The notes under the pieces were generated by a model. That model did no database searches, was not told where the DNA came from, and saw nothing but the letters and a program-made list of their open reading frames with translations. Source: Lautropia dentalis (lineage in GTDB: Bacteria > Pseudomonadota > Gammaproteobacteria > Burkholderiales > Burkholderiaceae_E). From it: a DNA stretch of 64,000 bases. Positions 57,586 through 64,000 of this stretch are shown here, piece after piece; positions within the stretch are counted from its first letter, which is position 1, and each line of letters opens with the position of its first letter. The position numbers and the translations under genes were made by a program. Location of the stretch: positions 186,001 through 250,000 of the forward strand of contig NZ_RRUE01000002.1 in assembly GCF_003892345.1 (NCBI RefSeq), written 5' to 3'.

Positions 57586-59214
57586 GTGACCGAAAACGAC
57601 GCACAGCAGATCCTGCTGGTCCGCGCCCTCGAGCGCCAGCCCGCCTCCGCCACCTGGACCGAAGACGACCGTCTGCACGCCACACAGCAGGCGCTGCGCG
57701 AGGCCGGCCCGCAGGCCGACGCCCCCACCTTCATCAGCACCCGCGCCCGGCTGGCCTGCGAACGGCTGTTCACCCGCAAGCCGGCGCTGGCCGACCTGCT
57801 GCACCGCCTGCACTGGCGCGGCTGGTTCACGCCCGTGGCCCTGCTGGTGGCCCTGCTGGCCGGTGCCCTTCTGGATTCAGCCGGTGGCAACCGCATCAAC
57901 ATCCTCAACCCCCCGCTGCTGCTGATCATCGCCTGGAACCTGTTCACCTATCTGGTGCTGGCCGGCGGTGCCCTCGTACGTGCCCTGGGCGGCCGGGGCC
58001 GGAAAGGTGCCCAGGACGATGCAGGCCATCACCACATGGCGCCCGCCCCCGGCTCCCCGTCCCCGAACGGCACCCAACGTACAGCCTCCAGTCGCGCTTC
58101 ACGGCAGGGTACGTCCACACCACGCGGCAGCAGCCTCCCGGACGCACCCGACAGCCCGGCAGCCGTCACCGGCAGTGGTCCCTTCGGCGCCCTGCGCCGG
58201 CTGGTCGTGCGGCTGGCCACGGGCCAGGGCTGGAGCACCCCGGCACACAGCGACGACAACCTGGGCGCCCGCTTCACCCGCCAGTGGTTTGCCGTGGCCG
58301 CGCCGCTCTACAGCCAGCGCGCCCTCACCCTGCTGCACGCCGGCGCCCTGATGTTTGCCACCGGCGCCCTGGCCAGCCTCTACCTGCACGGCCTGGTGCT
58401 CGAATACAGGGCCGGCTGGGAGAGCACCTTCCTCGTCGCCCCGCAGGTCGAAACCCTCACCCACGGCCTGTGGGGCCTGGCCAGCCTGCTGAGCGGCATT
58501 GCCCTGCCCGATGCCGCCGGGCTGGAAGCCATGCGCTTTCCGCAGCATCCGGGCGTCAACGCCGCCCCCTGGATTCACCTGCAGACGCTCACCGTCGTGC
58601 TGGTGGTGATCATCCCCCGCCTGCTGCTGGCCCTCTGGCACCGCGAGCAGGTCCGCAAGCTGCGCACGCACTTCCCGCTGCCGCTCGACGACACCTACTT
58701 CCGCGACCTGCTGCGCAACCAGCGCGGCGAATCGGCCACCGTCTGGGCACAGCCCTACAGCTACACCCTGAGTGACGCCGCCCGCGCTGGGCTCACCCCG
58801 CTGCTCACCCCCGTGCTGGGCAGCCAGATCCGCCTGCGCCTGCAGCCCTCGCTGGCCCTGGGCGACGAGGACGACCTGCCGCAGCCCCTGCCCCATATCG
58901 ACGGTGCCCAACTGGCCGTGGCCATCTTCTCGGCCTCGGCCACCCCCGAAGCCGAGAACCACGCCACCTTCCTCGCCACGCTGGCCCGTCGCCTGCCGGC
59001 TGGCCTGCCCCTGCTGGCCCTGGTGGACGAAAGCGCCTTCATCGCCCGTTTCGGCCACGACACCGCCCGGCTGGACAGCCGCCGCACCGCGTGGCGCCGC
59101 ATCCTGGGCAGCCGCAGCGACATCCTCCCCGTCTTCGTCAACCTGGCCGCCGACGCCCAGCCTGCCGACGTCACCGGACAGCTGGAAAGCCTGCTGAACG
59201 CGGTGCCCGCCTGA
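57586..59214 (+). CDS. DUF2868 membrane protein
   Basis: 542 residues from GTG at 57586. Four or more membrane segments: FTPVALLVALLAGALL, LLLIIAWNLFTYLVLAGGAL, LLHAGALMFATGALASLYLH and LTVVLVVIIPRLLLALW. Between the second and third lies a low-complexity insert (about 145-200, GHHHMAPAPGSPSPNGTQ onward). The last part, including AIFSASATPEAENHATFLATL and LLALVDESAFIARFG, looks like a cytoplasmic, nucleotide-related fold. DUF2868 is normally paired with a DUF3482 GTPase, as here. Function unknown. Confidence 0.85.
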   Translation: MTENDAQQILLVRALERQPASATWTEDDRLHATQQALREAGPQADAPTFISTRARLACERLFTRKPALADLLHRLHWRGWFTPVALLVALLAGALLDSAGGNRINILNPPLLLIIAWNLFTYLVLAGGALVRALGGRGRKGAQDDAGHHHMAPAPGSPSPNGTQRTASSRASRQGTSTPRGSSLPDAPDSPAAVTGSGPFGALRRLVVRLATGQGWSTPAHSDDNLGARFTRQWFAVAAPLYSQRALTLLHAGALMFATGALASLYLHGLVLEYRAGWESTFLVAPQVETLTHGLWGLASLLSGIALPDAAGLEAMRFPQHPGVNAAPWIHLQTLTVVLVVIIPRLLLALWHREQVRKLRTHFPLPLDDTYFRDLLRNQRGESATVWAQPYSYTLSDAARAGLTPLLTPVLGSQIRLRLQPSLALGDEDDLPQPLPHIDGAQLAVAIFSASATPEAENHATFLATLARRLPAGLPLLALVDESAFIARFGHDTARLDSRRTAWRRILGSRSDILPVFVNLAADAQPADVTGQLESLLNAVPA

Positions 59215-59575
59215 CCCCGGCCCTGCGCCCGGAAAGCCCCGGCCACATCCTGCCGGATACGATGGGATACGTCCTGCTCCCGGGCGCTTCCAGACAAGGC
59301 AGATCCGGCCGCCAACCACGTTTCAGGATCCGCACGGCGTCCAGGTGCTTCCGGCCACTCCCGTACCCGGCAGGCAATCCCGTCGCACCGTATCAGGAAC
59401 TGCCAGAGTGTGTATCGGACTGCGCATTCGGCACAGCGAAGCAGGGGCGGCTGATGGCACAATCATGTCTGTGCCCCTGTCTTCCCGTCCTGCCGGTCAC
59501 ACCGGCCGCAACCTTCCGGGTCATGCCGGCTGCCGCCGGCCTTTCCGACCGGATACCCTTCCCGCCGTCACAGCC
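59215..59575. other. Spacer or N-terminal extension before the DUF3482 gene
   Basis: 361 bases. The DUF3482 frame is open here from 59345, so starts at 59345 (GTG) and 59465 (ATG, MSVPLSSRP) are possible, but the residues are not conserved-looking. No promoter is seen. Confidence 0.45.
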
Positions 59576-62086
59576 GTGCCTGCCTCAGACGCCAACACCA
59601 TCTCCCTCAGCCTGGTCTCCCACACCAACGTGGGCAAGACCACGCTCGCCCGCACCCTGCTTTCCGAGAACGTGGGCGAAGTGCGCGATGAGCCGCACGT
59701 CACCGACACCGCCGACCGCCACGAGCTGGCCGCAACCCCGCAGGGCGACCTGCTGCTGCTGTGGGACACCCCGGGCTTCGGCGACAGTGCCCGGCTGGCC
59801 AAACGCCTGCTGCAGTCCGACAAACCCATCGGCTGGTTCGTCAGCCAGGTCTGGGACCGCTTTGCCGACCGCGCCCTCTGGTCCAGCCAGCAGGCCGTGC
59901 ACAACGTCCGCGAAGAGGCCGACGTGGTGCTCTATCTGGTCAACGCCGCCGAAAATCCCGAGGACGCCGGCTACGTCGAACCCGAAATGAAGATCCTCGC
60001 CTGGATCGGCAAGCCCATCATCGTGCTGCTGAACCAGATGGGCCCGCCGGCCAGCCACCATGCCGAAGAGGCCGAGATCGACCGCTGGCGCACCTACCTC
60101 ACCCGCTTCGGCAACGTCCACCAGGTACTGGCGCTCGACGCCTTCGCCCGCTGCTGGGTGCAGGAAGGCGCCCTGCTGCAGGCCGTCGAGCCGCTGCTGC
60201 CGCAGGCCAAGCGCGAGTCCTTTGCCCGGTTGCACCGCCTGTGGCAGAACCAGCGACGCCAGACCTTCGACCGGTCCATGCACATCCTGGCCGAGCGTCT
60301 GGCCGCCACCGCACTCGACCGCGAACGCATCCCCAACAGCAGCCTGAAGGACCAGCTGCGCGAAGTCGGCAAGGTACTGGGCGTCTCCCGCCAGAAGCAG
60401 GACGACCCCAAACAGGTGGCCATGAACCAGCTGGCCGAGCGCCTCAACACCGCCATCCGCCACTCCACCGACGAACTCATCACCACCAACGGCCTCACCG
60501 GCCACGCCGCCGATGAAGTGCTCAGCCGCATGGCCGACCACTACGACGTGACCGAAAACCTCAACGAGGGCCACGCCGCCATGGTCGGCGGCATCGTCAC
60601 CGGCGCGCTGGCCGGCCTGAAGGCCGACTTCCTCAGTGGTGGCCTCACCCTGGGCGGTGGCATGATCGCCGGTGGCGTGCTGGGTGCCCTCGGTGGCGCC
60701 GGCCTTGCCCGGGGCTACAACATGGTGCGCGGCATCGACGCCATCACCGTCACCTGGACCGACGCCGTCATGAACCGCCTCGTCCAGTCCGCCCTGCTCA
60801 CCTATCTGGCCGTGGCCCACTACGGCCGGGGCCGCGGCGACTGGGCCGAATCCGAACACCCCGCCCACTGGGAAAAAACCGTCACCGACGTCCTGGCCCG
60901 CCAGCACGAGCAGTTCACCCAGTTCTGGCGCAAACGCCAGAACTTCGGCCCCGACCGGCTCACGGCCGACCTGCAGACGGAGCTGACACTGGCCATGGAG
61001 CGGATCCTCATCCGTCTCTACCCCAACGCCCTCTCCATGGCCGCACTGGGCAGCGGCGCCAAGCGCCTCAACATCGCGCTGGCCGCCGACCTGGCCGAGG
61101 CCCGGGGCGAACACGAACAGGCCCGCAAGGCGTCCCGAAAGCAGGAAGAGCCCACCTACGCCGCCGAACTGCGTGCCGGCTTTGCTGCCGGCCGCACCGC
61201 CTCCACTGCCCGGCTCGACACCCCGCACCATGCGCCGGGCAGCACACCCGACAGCGTCTCCCCCGGCAACATCCCCGCCAGCAGCATCCCGGGCAGCACG
61301 ACCCCCGCCGGCAGCACAGCCCCACCCATCACCAGCACATCGGCCTCCGGGGGCAGTAGCCACCGAAGTCCACCCGAAGAGGCGGCTGAAGCAAGTGAGA
61401 ACTCACTTCTGGAGGGTGCCCTGGGTTTTTTCGGCGCAGCCGGCGACCACGCCGATAAAGCCGGCGCGCCCGAAACCCACGGCGTGAACAGCAGTCCGTC
61501 TGCCCGCAGTGCCCAGGGCACTGCCCCCCGGGGTAGCGGCCGCATCTCTGAAAGCCATGTCTCTGCAGGCGAAGCCCTGGAAGGCCCGGCCCCGGAAAAC
61601 CGCGCGCCCACCACAAACGGTGTGATCCCAGGTGCCAGCAGCACTGCTGCCGCTTTGGAAAACCACGTGCCGGAAACGCAGGCACGAACTACCGCTCCCC
61701 TGAGCGGCGCCTCCGAAGCTTCGGAGGTCACAGTGGCTACCGGCCCAGCCCTCACCACGAAAGATACGCCAGACGACCAGGCCACCAGCGCCAGTCATGC
61801 CGGCAGCACCTCGTCTACAGGCGTCCCATCTGCCAGCCCGCCTGCCACCGCCAATATATCCGGCGCGGCAAGTGGCAACCCACGTGCCAGCGGCACAGGC
61901 CAGGGCAGTTCCGGCACGGACGGCGTTACCCACAACAACACCAGGGGCAGCGCCAGCACCGGCAACGCCGACGCACAGAACCGCAGCACCGCCAAAGCCA
62001 CCCGCGCCGAGCAGCACACCGCCTCCACCCGCAGTTCCAGAGGCAGTCACTCTGGCGGAAAATCCCGCCGCAGGCGCAAGCACTGA
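59576..62086 (+). CDS. DUF3482 GTPase with long low-complexity tail
   Basis: 836 residues if started at GTG 59576 (homology begins ISLSLVSHTNVGKTTLARTL). The Era-like GTPase has P-loop SHTNVGKT, G3 WDTPGFGD and G4 LNQMGPP (Asn-Gln in place of NKxD). The middle DUF3482 part contains a glycine-rich membrane-like stretch, MVGGIVTGALAGLKADFLSG then LGGGMIAGGVLGALGG. From about residue 541 to the end is a disordered Ser/Thr/Ala/Gly/Pro tail of about 295 residues, broken by one hydrophobic island, ENSLLEGALGFFGAAG, and closed by a basic SGGKSRRRRKH. The pairing with DUF2868 suggests a membrane-bound GTPase unit of unknown role. Confidence 0.82.
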   Translation: MPASDANTISLSLVSHTNVGKTTLARTLLSENVGEVRDEPHVTDTADRHELAATPQGDLLLLWDTPGFGDSARLAKRLLQSDKPIGWFVSQVWDRFADRALWSSQQAVHNVREEADVVLYLVNAAENPEDAGYVEPEMKILAWIGKPIIVLLNQMGPPASHHAEEAEIDRWRTYLTRFGNVHQVLALDAFARCWVQEGALLQAVEPLLPQAKRESFARLHRLWQNQRRQTFDRSMHILAERLAATALDRERIPNSSLKDQLREVGKVLGVSRQKQDDPKQVAMNQLAERLNTAIRHSTDELITTNGLTGHAADEVLSRMADHYDVTENLNEGHAAMVGGIVTGALAGLKADFLSGGLTLGGGMIAGGVLGALGGAGLARGYNMVRGIDAITVTWTDAVMNRLVQSALLTYLAVAHYGRGRGDWAESEHPAHWEKTVTDVLARQHEQFTQFWRKRQNFGPDRLTADLQTELTLAMERILIRLYPNALSMAALGSGAKRLNIALAADLAEARGEHEQARKASRKQEEPTYAAELRAGFAAGRTASTARLDTPHHAPGSTPDSVSPGNIPASSIPGSTTPAGSTAPPITSTSASGGSSHRSPPEEAAEASENSLLEGALGFFGAAGDHADKAGAPETHGVNSSPSARSAQGTAPRGSGRISESHVSAGEALEGPAPENRAPTTNGVIPGASSTAAALENHVPETQARTTAPLSGASEASEVTVATGPALTTKDTPDDQATSASHAGSTSSTGVPSASPPATANISGAASGNPRASGTGQGSSGTDGVTHNNTRGSASTGNADAQNRSTAKATRAEQHTASTRSSRGSHSGGKSRRRRKH

Positions 62087-62088
62087 CC

Positions 62089-64000
62089 TTGCTGAAGACC
62101 TCCCGCATCAAACGCTGGTTCATGCTCACCCACCGCTGGCTGGGGGTGGGCATGTGCGTACTGTTTTTCATCTGGTTCCTGTCCGGCATGGTGATGATGT
62201 ATGCCGGCCACCCCAAGCTCACCCTGCAGGAACGGCTGGCGCACCTGCCACCGCTCGAGAACGCCGCCACTGGCTCACTTTCCGCACGTGCCAGTGCCCT
62301 GCAGAATCCAGAAGCCCTCCAGAATCCGGATGCCCCCCAAAGTCCGGACACCCTTCTCTCCCCTGCCGAGGCGTTCACGGCCGCGGGCTTCGACACCAGC
62401 CAGCCGGTCGAAGAGCTGCGCCTGTCCCGGAGCCGTGCCGGCCAGCCCATCTATGTCCTGCGGGGCGAGGGCAGAACCTTCATTGCCATCGACGCCCGTA
62501 CCGGCCAGCGCGTTCCGCCCACCGACCGGGCCACTGCAGTGGCCAGTGCCTGCGTCTACTGGATGTACAGCACAGATCCTCCGAAGCCGCAGCGCTGCCC
62601 GCCCGCTCCTCCGGAGGCACATCCCCACCTTTCGGCCGATGCGGACGCCCCGACGCAGCAATCCCATACGGTTTCCCCGACACCCCACCCCGATACAGCC
62701 GCCGGCACGCCGCCCCCAGCGGTACCGGAACACACAACGGCACAGTCTGAACGCATCCCGGCGCCCCGCTACCTCGGTACCGTCCACGAAGACGCCCACA
62801 CCCACAGCCACGGCCTGAACGGCCATCGCCCGCTGCACCTCGTGCAACTGCCCGACGCCCACAACACCCTGCTCTACATCTCGGGCACCACCGGCGAAGT
62901 CGTGCGCGACGCCCCGCAACCGGAGCGCGCCCTCAACTATGTCGGTTCGTGGCTGCACTGGCTCTACATGTTCCGCGACACCGCCATCAACTGGACCAGC
63001 CTCATCATCGTGCTGGCCCTCATCGGCATCGCCACCGCCGTCACCGGCATCGTCGCCGGTCTCATCCGCTGGCGCTTTGCCGGCACCTACCGCAGCGGAT
63101 CACACTCGCCGTTCGCCCCGGGCATGATGCGCTGGCATCACATCCTCGGCATGGTGTTTGCCCTGAGCACCATCAGCTGGATATTCAGCGGTCTGATGTC
63201 CATGGACCCCTGGGACATCTTCACCGGCCCGGAAAGCACCATCGATGCCGAGACGATCAGCAGCGAACGGATCAAACCCCGGCGGGCGAAGGCTACCCCA
63301 CAGGCCCTGCTGCAGGCCATCCGACAGGGCAACCCTGCCGCCCCCGAAGAAAACCCTTCATCCAGACAGGCCCCCACCTCCGGACAGAACCCCTCCTCCG
63401 AACAGAAACCCGCTGCCGCCTCAGCAAAGGCCGTATCGACGCCGCACGTCGTGGAACTGCAATGGCGCATCGTGCTGAACAAGACCGTCGTGCAGCCAGT
63501 CTTTCAGCCGTTGGCAGATGGACATGCTGCGCCTCCACCCATTGCCGCCATCACCCATCCCGACCACAGCGCAGCTGCCGATACAACCACGCACACGTCC
63601 GGCCACACCAATACTGGCACCAGCGCCCGCGTTTCCCCCAATCGGGGTGATGGCAGGAACACCCTGTTCGCCGCCCGGGACGCCCGTCCCTGGCACTTCA
63701 GCCCTGCCCGCCTGCAGGGTGCCCTCATCGGCCTGAGCCCGGACCTGCCACCGCGCATCGAAACGATCGCCCAGGACGACTTCTACTACTACCGCCGCGC
63801 CAGCCACACCATGACCGGTGGCCGCAGGGAACATCCGCTGCCCATCTGGCGCGTCCGCTACAGCGACCCGCAGCAGACCTGGCTGCACATCGACCCGGCC
63901 ACCGGCACCGTACTGGGCCAGTCGGACAGCCGCGCCCGGCTGGAGCGCTGGCTGTTTGCCCTGTTGCACAGCTGGGATCTGCTGCCCCTGCTGCAGCACC
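62089..64000 (+). CDS. PepSY-domain membrane protein, 3' end outside window
   Basis: 637 codons are open to the window end. TTG at 62089, directly after the DUF3482 stop, or ATG at 62122 could start it. The N-terminus RWFMLTHRWLGVGMCVLFFI is the HRWLG signature of PepSY-associated transmembrane proteins, often found with iron-siderophore uptake or as flavin-cytochrome reductases. Further membrane segments: SLIIVLALIGIATAVTGIVA and WHHILGMVFALSTISWIFSG. Between them a periplasmic part contains Pro/His/Ala-rich inserts (HEDAHTHSHGLNGHRP and others), and a second insert lies near 63340-63640. PepSY repeats: EVVRDAPQPERAL and HIDPATGTVLGQSDSRAR. The function here is undetermined. Confidence 0.82.
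   Translation, partial: MLKTSRIKRWFMLTHRWLGVGMCVLFFIWFLSGMVMMYAGHPKLTLQERLAHLPPLENAATGSLSARASALQNPEALQNPDAPQSPDTLLSPAEAFTAAGFDTSQPVEELRLSRSRAGQPIYVLRGEGRTFIAIDARTGQRVPPTDRATAVASACVYWMYSTDPPKPQRCPPAPPEAHPHLSADADAPTQQSHTVSPTPHPDTAAGTPPPAVPEHTTAQSERIPAPRYLGTVHEDAHTHSHGLNGHRPLHLVQLPDAHNTLLYISGTTGEVVRDAPQPERALNYVGSWLHWLYMFRDTAINWTSLIIVLALIGIATAVTGIVAGLIRWRFAGTYRSGSHSPFAPGMMRWHHILGMVFALSTISWIFSGLMSMDPWDIFTGPESTIDAETISSERIKPRRAKATPQALLQAIRQGNPAAPEENPSSRQAPTSGQNPSSEQKPAAASAKAVSTPHVVELQWRIVLNKTVVQPVFQPLADGHAAPPPIAAITHPDHSAAADTTTHTSGHTNTGTSARVSPNRGDGRNTLFAARDARPWHFSPARLQGALIGLSPDLPPRIETIAQDDFYYYRRASHTMTGGRREHPLPIWRVRYSDPQQTWLHIDPATGTVLGQSDSRARLERWLFALLHSWDLLPLLQH

Overview
The window is GC-rich chromosomal DNA of a betaproteobacterium, most likely a member of the Burkholderiales. 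The core is the tRNA-Tyr/Gly/Thr - tuf - tRNA-Trp - secE - nusG - rplKAJL - rpoBC - rpsLG - fusA - tuf - rpsJ series on the minus strand, with two tuf genes and wild-type looking ribosomal and RNA polymerase proteins. A Lautropia-like organism would fit the gene content, but that is a guess made without a database search.

Layout. (1) 1-3949, plus strand: the end of an amylosucrase gene, a LamB-type sugar porin and an SLC45/GPH-like sugar transporter, closed by a terminator. (2) 4173-9884, minus strand: an NCS2 purine/uracil-type permease followed by a subtype-B tannase gene broken twice, by a complete IS21-family element (5420-8098, 5-bp target duplication CCACC) and by a one-base deletion near 5050. 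(3) 10134-30398, minus strand: the translation/transcription core. The cluster stops after rpsJ at a terminator, so the usual S10 operon does not continue here. (4) 30399-41718: an 11.3-kb accessory block between tRNA-Thr and tRNA-Gly, which are normally next to each other. It carries a divergent metallo-beta-lactamase-fold lipoprotein, an HpaR-type regulator and a flavin reductase fused to a MarR-like domain, a PAS protein, a diflavin reductase, a truncated haemoglobin, a DsbA-family protein, a DcuA/B-type dicarboxylate exchanger, a DUF2946 protein and a Crp/Fnr-like regulator. Both flanking tRNA groups have their own promoter. (5) 42510-53846: glycogen metabolism, with glgP, glgX and malQ on plus, a LysR regulator, then glgC and glgA on minus. 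(6) 54088-64000: a VOC protein on minus, then on plus DUF1415, gshA, DUF2868, a DUF3482 GTPase with a long disordered tail, and the start of a PepSY membrane protein.

How the genes fit together. Sucrose or maltodextrin could enter through the porin and transporter. Amylosucrase turns sucrose into alpha-1,4-glucan plus fructose, and GlgC/GlgA make glycogen from glucose-1-phosphate. GlgP, GlgX and MalQ degrade these polymers. No branching enzyme (glgB) is in the window. The accessory block has a redox and low-oxygen flavour, but no single pathway is complete in it.

The clearest unusual observations are the split tRNA-tuf cluster, the doubly broken tannase gene whose frame can be rebuilt in silico, the metallo-beta-lactamase-like lipoprotein with a changed metal motif, the HpaR/C1-reductase pair without an oxygenase, and the DUF2868-DUF3482 pair with a 300-residue low-complexity tail.
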